Shown in pieces: positions 19,031 through 27,105 of a stretch of DNA of 64,000 bases; the first letter of the stretch is position 1, and each line of letters starts with the position of its first letter. The notes under the pieces were generated by a model that was not told the DNA's origin, did not search any database, and was given only the letters and a program-made list of their open reading frames with translations. Origin of the DNA: Nostoc sp. XA010 (GTDB taxonomy: Bacteria; Cyanobacteriota; Cyanobacteriia; Cyanobacteriales; Nostocaceae); contig NZ_JAIVFX010000027.1 of NCBI RefSeq assembly GCF_020829625.1, positions 25,737-89,736 of the forward strand, given 5' to 3'. The position numbers and the translations under genes were made by a program.

Positions 19031-19064
19031 AAAACCCCTGAAGGCTCACGCTTTCAGGGGTTTA
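19031..19064 (+). terminator. Intrinsic terminator after tRNA-Phe
   Basis: AAACCCCTGAAG pairs with CTTTCAGGGGTTT around a GCTCACG loop, followed by T-rich TATTGTTTA. It starts 8 bp after the tRNA end. Confidence 0.85.
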
Positions 19065-19207
19065 TTGTTTATCCAGAAACTCTATTTCAGCGATTGTTAT
19101 TGGTGTAAAGATGGGTGCTTTTAGTCCACGTTGACTATTTTTAGACATGTTTGGCTAATCTATAGGGGTAAAGTTGGATAAATCAGAGCGCACTGATTAA
19201 AAAACAA

Positions 19208-19246
19208 AAAGACCAGCCTCCCACAGCTGGTCTATAAAATTTTTTT
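19208..19246 (-). terminator. Strong hairpin terminator, mainly minus strand
   Basis: AGACCAGCCTCCCACAGCTGGTCT forms a stem. On the minus strand it is followed at once by TTTTTGTTTTTT. On the plus strand eight T residues follow after a few bases, so it may work both ways. It lies about 300 bp after the NFACT gene stop and could close that transcript or an unannotated minus-strand small RNA at about 19210-19335. Confidence 0.7.
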
Positions 19247-19447
19247 TGCGTTGTCTTCTCAAGAGAGTTAAAACCCAATGCGCGTTCCCAAAATGCAACG
19301 GGCAACTTTTCTTAACAATATTGTAACAGTCAACACAAATTTTTCGTGAAACTTCATCAAAAAATATCCGAACAAAGCTTAAAAGCTTCTATCTATCAGG
19401 ATAATTCAGCAAATCGCAGGGTAGAAAAGGAGTGGAGTAGAGGAGCA

Positions 19448-19495
19448 GGGGAAGTAGGGGAAGTAGGGGAAGTAGGGGAAGTAGGGGAAGTAGGG
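19448..19495. repeat. Nonamer tandem repeat (AAGTAGGGG)n
   Basis: About five copies of AAGTAGGGG. Just beyond, at 19517-19541, is a heptamer run of GACTAAT. Both are low-complexity short tandem repeats downstream of the NFACT gene. Confidence 0.85.
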
Positions 19496-19528
19496 AAAAA
19501 TTCTTAAATTTTGACAAATGACTAATGA

Positions 19529-21256
19529 CTAATGACTAATAACCATTTGTGGTTTTCCCCAGAGGATGCTTTCCTGCTTGTAAATTGCAATTCCCGGTTT
19601 TGCTCCTTTGGGTTTGTAGACGTGTTTTAGCTGAGTGTAAACTACTGGCACTTGTTCACTCTGACGGGCGCGACTGTAGTAGGCGGCAAGATTAGCTACA
19701 AATTGCAAATCAACTTCTTCTGCAACAGCACCGGGTTCTAGACGTAGTAGCACATGGCTCCCTGGAATTTCTTGAGCGTGGAACCATAAGTCATAATCCC
19801 CAGCTACACGAAAGGTCAATTGGTCATTTTGGCGATTGTTGCGACCGATTAATACTTCAAAGCCGTTGGGGGTAAGGTAACGATGAAAGTTGGTGCTGGG
19901 GGGTTCATTGGCACTGCGGCTGCGATATTCTGGATCTTCTAAATACTTTTGTCCAATCAACTCTTCGCGGATTTCTTCTAAAGCTCGCAAATCTTCTGCT
20001 GTTTGGTAGGTGTCTATCTGAGTGATCGCAGCTTCTACTTGTTCTAAATACTCAATTTCTGTCTGCACTTCTAATAGTAGCGGTTCGACGGCAGCACGAG
20101 CGCGTTTGAGCTTTTGGTGCTGTTTGTAAAGACCTTGGGCATTTTGGACGGCATTTTTATCTGGCTGGAGAGCGATCGCTACTGGCAAATTTGTATCAAA
20201 ATCAGCAAGGATAATTTCTTTCATCCCCGGTTCCCAGTTTTGCAAGTGAGCCATCAATAAATCAGCTTTTTGCCGATACTCATCGGCTTTATCTGATTGC
20301 TGCAAGCGCGTCTTAAAGGTTTGAGCTTTATTCCGCAATTTCGCCAGAATATTATTCAATTTCTGACTCAACTGATGGCGCAATTGAGAAAATAATTGTT
20401 GGTCAATTTGGTTACTGTAGTAGCGGTTGAGTAGCTCCTGGATATTTTTGACCTTTTCAACTGCACCCCAACCCATTACGGTGTAGCCATCTTTTGTCCA
20501 ACCGGGTTGAAATTTACTGGAATTCAAAGCTTGCAGCCATTCTTGCCAGCGTTCAAATAGCCGTCGCCAGTCGTCGGGGTTAAGAGTATCGGTGGATGTT
20601 TCTGGTGCGAGATTTGCTTCTAACAGCATTAACTCTAGTAGTGCAGCACTCAAGCCACTATAACTTTTGAGCAATTGCCGCTTGATTGCTCCTGGCACTA
20701 AACTTACCCGTTCTTGCCAACGTTCTTGAGATTCGTTCAAACTGGGGACAGTTCCAGTCAGTTTTGGCGGTGTTTCATAAGGTTGTCCAGTTTGGATGGG
20801 ACGGACACTAGATTGTTGCTGACTGACTTGATGGGCTGCGGTGATAATTATATTGTTGGCGTCGGTGAGGATGACGTTGCTATACTTGCCCATGATTTCT
20901 GCATAGACATGATATAGGGCGGTTTCTCCGGGACGACGGGCAAATTGCAAATCAATAACCCGCTCCCAAGGGGCGATCGCTTCAATCGCCACCAGTGCTA
21001 AACCATTCAATTGGTGTACTAGTTGTTGGCTAAAGGTAAAGGTATCTGGCGATCGCGGTGGTGGATCGCCGATGCAAATATGTGCAGCTTGAGGATGCCA
21101 AGAAATTTGTAGCCAATCTCGCTGTTTCAGGGTGCGTAATGCCATAGCAATAGTGTAGCGATCGCGCTGGTAAACCTGTTCTAAGCGTGATGGTAGCCAG
21201 TTAGCGCGGATTTCGCTACAAGCAGCTGTGAGAGTGGTAAAGTCAACTGGTTGCAA
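19529..21256 (-). CDS. RqcH/Rqc2-type NFACT protein (ribosome quality control)
   Basis: 575 residues from ATG 21256. The NFACT-N domain begins MQPVDFTTLTAACSEIRANW and includes EIMGKYSNVILTD. A helical middle with coiled coils follows (about 270-420). The C-terminal NFACT-R domain contains GFEVLIGRNNRQND, YDLWFHAQEIPGSHVLLR and VYTQLKHVYKPKGAKPG. Family members bind stalled 60S/50S subunits with tRNA and add C-terminal alanine tails in bacteria (RqcH). Older annotations call this fibronectin-binding protein A. Length and domain order are normal. Confidence 0.9.
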   Translation of the reverse strand: MQPVDFTTLTAACSEIRANWLPSRLEQVYQRDRYTIAMALRTLKQRDWLQISWHPQAAHICIGDPPPRSPDTFTFSQQLVHQLNGLALVAIEAIAPWERVIDLQFARRPGETALYHVYAEIMGKYSNVILTDANNIIITAAHQVSQQQSSVRPIQTGQPYETPPKLTGTVPSLNESQERWQERVSLVPGAIKRQLLKSYSGLSAALLELMLLEANLAPETSTDTLNPDDWRRLFERWQEWLQALNSSKFQPGWTKDGYTVMGWGAVEKVKNIQELLNRYYSNQIDQQLFSQLRHQLSQKLNNILAKLRNKAQTFKTRLQQSDKADEYRQKADLLMAHLQNWEPGMKEIILADFDTNLPVAIALQPDKNAVQNAQGLYKQHQKLKRARAAVEPLLLEVQTEIEYLEQVEAAITQIDTYQTAEDLRALEEIREELIGQKYLEDPEYRSRSANEPPSTNFHRYLTPNGFEVLIGRNNRQNDQLTFRVAGDYDLWFHAQEIPGSHVLLRLEPGAVAEEVDLQFVANLAAYYSRARQSEQVPVVYTQLKHVYKPKGAKPGIAIYKQESILWGKPQMVISH

Positions 21257-21369
21257 AGCGATTAGTTATTAACATTCAAATGGTAGCGATCGCTATGCTT
21301 TTATCTTAGTTTAGTCAAAGCATAACAGACCTCAACTATCATAACGGTTACTTGGTTTGGTGATAGCTA

Positions 21370-21493
21370 AGGGACTTCCAAATAAAAAAATATACCATCG
21401 CTACAGAGGCAGGGGGACAGGGATATCTTAGCTGGGGGAGGGAAAGTCGTAGTGAAGTCCAGAAATTGGATAATTTATTTTTTGGAGATCCCT
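21370..21493. mobile_element. MITE-like element, copy 1 (124 bp)
   Basis: Left end AGGGACTTCCAAATAAAAAA and right end reverse complement AGGGATCTCCAAAAAATAAA are near-matching inverted repeats. A second copy with the same ends and a similar G-rich centre is at 26597-26715. TAA flanks both ends. No coding capacity. The rest of 21257-21741 shows no gene. Confidence 0.6.
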
Positions 21494-21741
21494 AACGCAG
21501 AAATCTATTATTCAGACAGACTCTTAGAGACCATTTATAAAGCAAACCTTAAATTGTAAAGTGCATTAAAGCAGCGCGTAACCCACTTTACTTAAAATTT
21601 ACTTTATAAATAGCCTCTCAGCCAAGAATCCAAGGATTTAACATTTTGAAGATATTTTTGTGAAGAAGGCATCTTTAGCCAGTTAAATAAGGACAGGCAG
21701 AATGTCCATTCCCTAGCAGGCGAAACACTAGCTTTTATCAG

Positions 21742-22875
21742 TTAAGCATGAACCATTAAAAATTGACCATTACCATTATATTCTCCATCGCAACTAGCAA
21801 AATTGCGAATAAACCATATCAAATAAAATCTCCATATCCGGCGAAACTTGGCATAATCCATGCCATAGTTTAATGTTTTTATTGTTGTCTGGTTCTCGTC
21901 AAAATTTTGTAACCAGTTAGTTAGTGTTTTAGAGTAATTAGAGCCATTAAGATACCATCTTTGAATTGTTTTGAGGTCTTGTCTATGGCTAGGAACTGCA
22001 TCGTAATTCCAGTACCGACCGTGTGGAAAAATATATTTGTGAGTGTAAACGCTAGACATATTGTTAGGGATGCGGACTGTGATGATGTGAATTAAAACTT
22101 TGCCATCATCCTTCAGAAACGAAGCTAATTTTTTAAAAGCTCCCGTTAAGTTACCAACATGACAAAAAACACCAATCGAGAGAATTTTATCAAACTTCGT
22201 CTCGAAATTTGCATTATTCAAATCACCTTCATATAGGGTAAACCGATCTGAACTGAGATAACTGTCAGGATCTTGCATTTTGCGGCGTATATATTCACAT
22301 TGCTCGTGGCTCAAATTAAGACCCGTAAATTTGACATTGGGGAACTTAGAAAGAATGTAATTAGGAACACATCCCCACCCGCACCCAAAGTCTAAGATAT
22401 TGTCTCCATCCTTGATGTCTAGCTTTTCAATCACATCATCAATCATGTGCATCTGTGATTGTTCAAGGTTTAATGCTCCTTTTTCCCACAATCCCATGCT
22501 GTACTTAGGATAAATGAGTTTTCCCTCCCCTAACATAGTATTCAGCATGGCTTGAGGCAAGTCGTACTGAATTTTCATTAGTTCCCGCGAGCCTTCGGCG
22601 AGATGATCAGTTTCTTTTAATACCCATTCATACGGTGCTAGTAGGGATGGGAAATACTGAAAGAAAATTGGCATACAGGTGTCGAAAAGCGATTCTAGAA
22701 CGGAATCAGGAACTTCTAATCCGTTGATATAAGCTTCCGCCACTGCCATCTGAACTGTGTTAACTACCTCAACCGCCCCACGAGTTGCTTGGTATGCTAA
22801 TGGACTTTTAATATTTATATCTCCCACAATAGGGATATACTTTTCTATTTCTTGCAGCAGGGTACTAGTAGTCAT
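21742..22875 (-). CDS. SAM-dependent methyltransferase, cyclopropane synthase / N-methyltransferase-like
   Basis: 377 residues. The SAM motif I is ILDFGCGWGCVPNYIL at about residue 160, preceded by YPKYSMGLWEKGALNLEQSQ, a pattern of the cyclopropane-fatty-acid synthase superfamily and of coclaurine N-methyltransferase-like proteins. Motif region GLNLSHEQCEYIRRK and IGVFCHVGNL follow. The helical N-terminus of about 110 residues fits the latter subgroup. The conserved cysteine of true CFA synthases is not evident, so I would not call it a cyclopropane synthase. Stand-alone gene on the minus strand; substrate unknown. Confidence 0.8.
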   Translation of the reverse strand: MTTSTLLQEIEKYIPIVGDINIKSPLAYQATRGAVEVVNTVQMAVAEAYINGLEVPDSVLESLFDTCMPIFFQYFPSLLAPYEWVLKETDHLAEGSRELMKIQYDLPQAMLNTMLGEGKLIYPKYSMGLWEKGALNLEQSQMHMIDDVIEKLDIKDGDNILDFGCGWGCVPNYILSKFPNVKFTGLNLSHEQCEYIRRKMQDPDSYLSSDRFTLYEGDLNNANFETKFDKILSIGVFCHVGNLTGAFKKLASFLKDDGKVLIHIITVRIPNNMSSVYTHKYIFPHGRYWNYDAVPSHRQDLKTIQRWYLNGSNYSKTLTNWLQNFDENQTTIKTLNYGMDYAKFRRIWRFYLIWFIRNFASCDGEYNGNGQFLMVHA

Positions 22876-23087
22876 AGCTATAACTCCTAAACAAGCATTA
22901 AAATTATCCTACATGAGTATAATAATTAGATTTTTTTAGTTTTTTAACACCAAAACGTAAGAAGTTGTAACATACATTTAGAAATATTTATCTCCAACAC
23001 GTCTACCGCCACTTTAACTTGATAAAACGTAAGGGTACTAAGGGAAAATGTCTTATAACTCAATACGCTTGGGTTAAGGATAATTGT

Positions 23088-23123
23088 AGGTTGGGTCTAC
23101 GTTCCTCAACCCAACCTACCCAA
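23088..23123. repeat. Dispersed palindrome
   Basis: GTAGGTTGGGT and ACCCAACCTAC form an inverted repeat in the 545-bp gap between the methyltransferase and the glycosyltransferase-like gene. The remainder of 22876-23420 shows no gene. Confidence 0.6.
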
Positions 23124-23420
23124 ATTTATTTTTCTGGCTTAACTGAACCGTATTGTCTTATAACTTGGCATTAACTGCGTTTATTTCCGATAATTGTTTG
23201 GGCGTCAGGGTGTTATTAACTCAACTCGTTTCCGTTTCTAGCGGTCTATCAAGTTTAAATTGATGGATAACTAAGTTCGTAGTAAGGACTTTAGTCCTTA
23301 TCCTCTAATCACGCTTTGTGTTACTACAAAACCGCAAAACTAGCTTAGGCATTGTACTAGTGGCAGTTGGTTGCGATCGCCCTTCAAAAACCGTATTAAT
23401 TGATGATTACCTTGTAATAT

Positions 23421-24287
23421 TCACCTTTTTGCTAAACCCACCTGTCCTCCAATTAGCCCCAAAAATCCTGTTCCAAAGTGCTGAATCTCCAAAAAAGTTG
23501 CTTGCTCTGGTGAGGTTTTGTAAATCCGAAATGTTTTCATAATTCCCAAGGTGGCAGCACTTTCTAGAGGCCCAACAAAGCTAATATCTCGGTCGAGAAA
23601 ATAAGGTTGATTAGCCCAATAAGTCATCTGATTTGCATTCAAAAAATAGCAGCCTGCATGAGGATTGAGGGCACGACAAAAGGTAATTGGTGCATTCATA
23701 ATTGTACCTTTGAGTTCCTGTTGCTCCTGCACATTTTGAAAGGGAGCAGTTACTCGCAAAGCTAAATCTCCATCAATGTAAGCTTTGTGAACCAAAGCGT
23801 AAGGGGAAACTTCATAACGATTTGGCTGGAGCAGATTTAAATCACCTGCTTGTTGGGTAAACCAGTTTAATTTTATAAAAAACCAAGGATCATAGATAAT
23901 TAGGTCATCTTCAAGGAAGCAGTAGTAATCATACTGACCGAGACAACTTTGCAGGATAGCTTGGCACTCAAATCCTAAAAGTAGAGGTTCTGCATTGCTA
24001 GAATGATGCCTATATAAATGGGATGGTAGGGGAAGCTGATTCAGAAGATGATTATCTTTGGTTGTACAAATAACAATATCTAATTCGTGAGATTGCGGCT
24101 GGTTAGCAGGGAAAGCCATTCGTTGAGCAATATTGATGATACTTTGAGATTTACCAAATAATTGGTGTAAGGCGGTAAGGCTATTAGTTAACGCCTGTAA
24201 GCGTGGTTGCGGGTCTTTGCGTTGGGAAGCATGACGACCCTCACTGCTAGGTTTGAAATAATGGGCAATGGTAAAAATAATTCGCAT
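23421..24287 (-). CDS. Probable GT-A-like glycosyltransferase
   Basis: 288 residues starting MRIIFTIAHYFKPS. The central block YYCFLEDDLIIYDPWFF contains an acidic EDD motif placed as in GT-A nucleotide-sugar enzymes. Further on, NPHAGCYFLN and FVGPLESAATLGIMK resemble the acceptor half of that fold. No signal peptide or membrane segment. It sits 165 bp downstream of a GT4 enzyme on the same strand, which supports a role in a cell-surface polysaccharide or glycolipid. Donor and acceptor are unknown. Confidence 0.55.
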   Translation of the reverse strand: MRIIFTIAHYFKPSSEGRHASQRKDPQPRLQALTNSLTALHQLFGKSQSIINIAQRMAFPANQPQSHELDIVICTTKDNHLLNQLPLPSHLYRHHSSNAEPLLLGFECQAILQSCLGQYDYYCFLEDDLIIYDPWFFIKLNWFTQQAGDLNLLQPNRYEVSPYALVHKAYIDGDLALRVTAPFQNVQEQQELKGTIMNAPITFCRALNPHAGCYFLNANQMTYWANQPYFLDRDISFVGPLESAATLGIMKTFRIYKTSPEQATFLEIQHFGTGFLGLIGGQVGLAKR

Positions 24288-24452
24288 TTTAAATATTGCT
24301 CTCTGTCATTTTTCATTTTTCATTAGTTATTGACCAATAACTAATAATTAATATACTTATTACAAAAGTCGTTTTCTTCAGCTTTTATTTGCACCTTTGC
24401 TTGAGGCAAAAAATATTTATGCAAGAGGTTAATCACTGATAACGAATATTAT

Positions 24453-25712
24453 CTAATTTTTGCTAAATCCCTTAGAAGTTGGACGCTTTTTCAAACTATT
24501 AGAATTTTTGCCAGCAAACATCCATTGCAAATGCTGTGGTAATAGTTTTGCCAAATCATAACGCTTCAAAATAGTCTCTCGCGCATTCGCACGAATTGCT
24601 TTCATTTCTTGAGGATTATTCAGTGCTTCTTCAATCCTATTAGCAATATTCTGAGGAGAGAAGAAATCTACCAGCAGTCCATTTACCCCATCCTGTAAGA
24701 CTTCCAATACTGGCGGAGTCTTAGAAGCTACTAGTAAACATCCTGCTGCCATGACTTCTAACATTGACCAGGATAAAACAAAAGGACGAGTTAAATAAAC
24801 ATGAGCTGAAGAAGCTTGCAAAACCTGAAGATACTCATTGTAAGGAAGCCTATCTGTAAAGTGCAGCCTCGATAAATCCAAAGATAATTTTTCTAACATT
24901 AATTGTTTATAAGTCTGACCATCAGGAAGGTTTTTTCCATAAGCCACCCTATCTTCTCCCACAACTACCACATGGCACTTAGGTCTTCGCTGCTGAATTA
25001 GCGCCACCGTTTCCATAAACTGCGGAAATCCTCTATAAGGTTCCATCCCCCGTCCCACATAAGTTACCAACTCTTCCACATGGGAAAGATCCAGATTTAT
25101 TCTTGGTAAAACTAACTTTGCGCCTGGTTTAGGAACAAAATATTTGGTATCAACACCATCATGAATTACAGTGATTTTGCTATGATATTCTTTGGGAAAT
25201 TGCTGACGCTGCCAATTCGTTGGAGAAAGACCGCGATCGCAGCTATATAAATCAGTCAAAATCGGCGTATTTTTTACGCGGATGCGGCATTCATCATCAG
25301 CATTCAGTGGTTCATTGGGATCAAAATCTGCATCGGAACCATGAGCATGGTAAAACCACTCGAAATAACATAATAATTCTGCTTTAGGGAAAATATCTTT
25401 CATAAATAAAGTTGGCCCCCAACCAGAATGACCATAAACTATATCTGGAATGAAACCTTCGGACTTTAATTTTTCTGACACGCGATAGACAGCCTGCGCG
25501 GTGAGAACAGCATTTTCCAGGTTGCGAACGTAATGGTGGGTTTGGGGAGCAGCTTCACGAGAAGGAGTGTAAATAGCTTTAAAAACGCCAGGTATTTCGC
25601 CTTCACGACGATTTGTTCCAAACACGACTTGGCAATTAGGATCTTTACCTAAAACTGTCGCTAGGTTGCGAAATTGAGAGGGAAAATTGGGATGTAGAAA
25701 TAAAACTTTCAT
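24453..25712 (-). CDS. Glycosyltransferase family 4
   Basis: 419 residues with two Rossmann halves. The N-terminus is MKVLFLHPNFPSQFRNLA. The C-terminal donor domain has YVGRGMEPYRGFPQFMET, VVVVGEDRVAYG and the EX7E-type region SWSMLEVMAAGCLLVASKTPPVLEV. The last residues are basic and low complexity. GT4 enzymes transfer sugars with retention; the substrate cannot be read from sequence. Followed by the GT-A-like gene at 23421. Confidence 0.88.
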   Translation of the reverse strand: MKVLFLHPNFPSQFRNLATVLGKDPNCQVVFGTNRREGEIPGVFKAIYTPSREAAPQTHHYVRNLENAVLTAQAVYRVSEKLKSEGFIPDIVYGHSGWGPTLFMKDIFPKAELLCYFEWFYHAHGSDADFDPNEPLNADDECRIRVKNTPILTDLYSCDRGLSPTNWQRQQFPKEYHSKITVIHDGVDTKYFVPKPGAKLVLPRINLDLSHVEELVTYVGRGMEPYRGFPQFMETVALIQQRRPKCHVVVVGEDRVAYGKNLPDGQTYKQLMLEKLSLDLSRLHFTDRLPYNEYLQVLQASSAHVYLTRPFVLSWSMLEVMAAGCLLVASKTPPVLEVLQDGVNGLLVDFFSPQNIANRIEEALNNPQEMKAIRANARETILKRYDLAKLLPQHLQWMFAGKNSNSLKKRPTSKGFSKN

Positions 25713-25856
25713 TGGAATAATCTTGATTAATTTATTGCGACATAAAATAAATTAAGACAAGCTATTTAAGATTATAAGATTATTTATCACAATTTTTAGC
25801 AAGTAAATTTAGGTGAATGTTGCCGCGAAATGCGAAAATAATCGCAAATTCGTGTT

Positions 25857-26612
25857 ATGACCATGAAATTTATTGGCATTGATTTAGGCTGGAAATCTCA
25901 ACCAAGTGGACTATGCTGTTTAGAATGGATAGATGGACAACTGCAACTACTTGATCTAGATCGTAAAGAAGCCATTGCAGACATCCTCACCTGGATTGAT
26001 CAAAGCGTACAACCAGACGAACCAGCTATCATCGCCGTAGATGCACCTACCCTCATACCCAACTCCACTGGAAGTCGCCTCCCCGACAAACTCAGCCACA
26101 AGTACTTTGGTAAATATCATGCAGGATGCTACCCAGCTAATCAAAAGCTACCCTTTGCAGAACGCACCATTAACTTTGGCTTAGAATTAGAATCACGCGG
26201 TTTTGCACACGCACCCACCATAGAACCGCAAAAACTCAGCAGATATCAAATAGAAGTCTTTCCCCACCCAGCAATCGTTAACCTATTCAACTTAGAACGC
26301 ATCCTCAAATACAAAAAAGGACGACTCACTGAGCGCCGCCTAGAACTAATCAAACTCCAAAATTATCTTCTCGATATCCTCCCCTCATTCTCTCCTCCTC
26401 TGCGCCCTCTGCGCCTCTGCGGTTTGTTTCCCTCCGAAATTCCCACCACAAGCGCAGCCCTCAAAGTAGTTGAAGATCAATTAGATAGCTTAATTTGCGC
26501 CTATGTTTCTGCATACTGGTGGTATTGGGGAGAACAACGTAACTTAGTATTGGGCGATCGCACCACTGGCTACATTATTATCCCCCAAAGAATGTTAGGG
26601 ACTTCCAACTAA
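25857..26612 (+). CDS. DUF429 family protein
   Basis: 251 residues from ATG 25857 (a second ATG at 25863 gives MKFIGIDLGW). FIGIDLGWKSQPSG and IIAVDAPTLIPN are the RNase H-like acidic strands of DUF429, and YPANQ and QIEVFPHPAIVNLF are further family blocks. Biochemical role unknown; the fold suggests a nuclease. Two oddities: residues about 178-193 (SPPLRPLRLCGLF) are encoded by a CCTCTGCG repeat, and the last four residues lie inside a MITE-like element beginning at 26597, so the C-terminus has been replaced. Confidence 0.8.
   Translation: MTMKFIGIDLGWKSQPSGLCCLEWIDGQLQLLDLDRKEAIADILTWIDQSVQPDEPAIIAVDAPTLIPNSTGSRLPDKLSHKYFGKYHAGCYPANQKLPFAERTINFGLELESRGFAHAPTIEPQKLSRYQIEVFPHPAIVNLFNLERILKYKKGRLTERRLELIKLQNYLLDILPSFSPPLRPLRLCGLFPSEIPTTSAALKVVEDQLDSLICAYVSAYWWYWGEQRNLVLGDRTTGYIIIPQRMLGTSN
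26389..26434. repeat. CCTCTGCG-type repeat inside DUF429 gene
   Basis: Three CCTCTGCG-like units plus T/C-rich sequence lie in frame. The reverse-complement type (CGCAGAGG) occurs between genes at 55468-55506. Confidence 0.65.
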
Positions 26613-26715
26613 AAAAATAATCAATTGTTTTGGAAGGCAGGGGGAGCAGGGGGAGAAAAAATTGGATAGTGACGTTGGATGTAGGAATTGAGTAATTTAA
26701 TTCTTGGATGCCCCT
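26597..26715. mobile_element. MITE-like element, copy 2 (119 bp)
   Basis: Begins AGGGACTTCCAACTAAAAAA and ends TTGGATGCCCCT, the inverted counterpart of the left end. Its internal GCAGGGGGAGCAGGGGGAG patch resembles copy 1 at 21370-21493. The DUF429 stop codon (26610-26612) lies inside its left end. Confidence 0.6.
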
Positions 26716-26760
26716 TAGCCTAAAATTGTAATTTCGTAATATTTAACTCAAAGAGGTTTT

Positions 26761-26880
26761 ATGCAAGGAGTTAGTTATAACTTGAGTTTAAAAGAGCTTT
26801 ATAAAATTAATGATCGTCTCTGGCTAGAGGAAACAATCAAACTATTCAAAACTAATCATTTAGAAGAATTAGATTTATAA
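26761..26880 (+). pseudogene. N-terminal remnant of a DUF29-like gene
   Basis: A 39-codon frame begins MQGVSYNLSLKELYKINDRL and ends FKTNHLEELDL. The pattern 'LYxxDxxLWLEETIKLxKxxxLEELD' is the start of DUF29 proteins, which are normally about 140-150 residues. Here a TAA follows directly and nothing downstream continues it. The rest of the gap to 27105 holds no recognisable gene. Confidence 0.45.
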
Positions 26881-27105
26881 AATACTTCGTCTAGTCACCT
26901 AAAGATTTACTTTATAAATGGTCTCTAAGCTAATGGCTATATAAAAAAGCTAAGTAATATCCACTAATTGAACTAATAATGGAAATCACTCAGCCTAGAG
27001 AATATTTAGAATTAATGATTGAGTAATGGTGAGTAACCACTAGGAAAATAAAATTATTGCTTACTTCCGAGTTACCCATTAACCATTATCTGTTACCTAA
27101 GAGAA

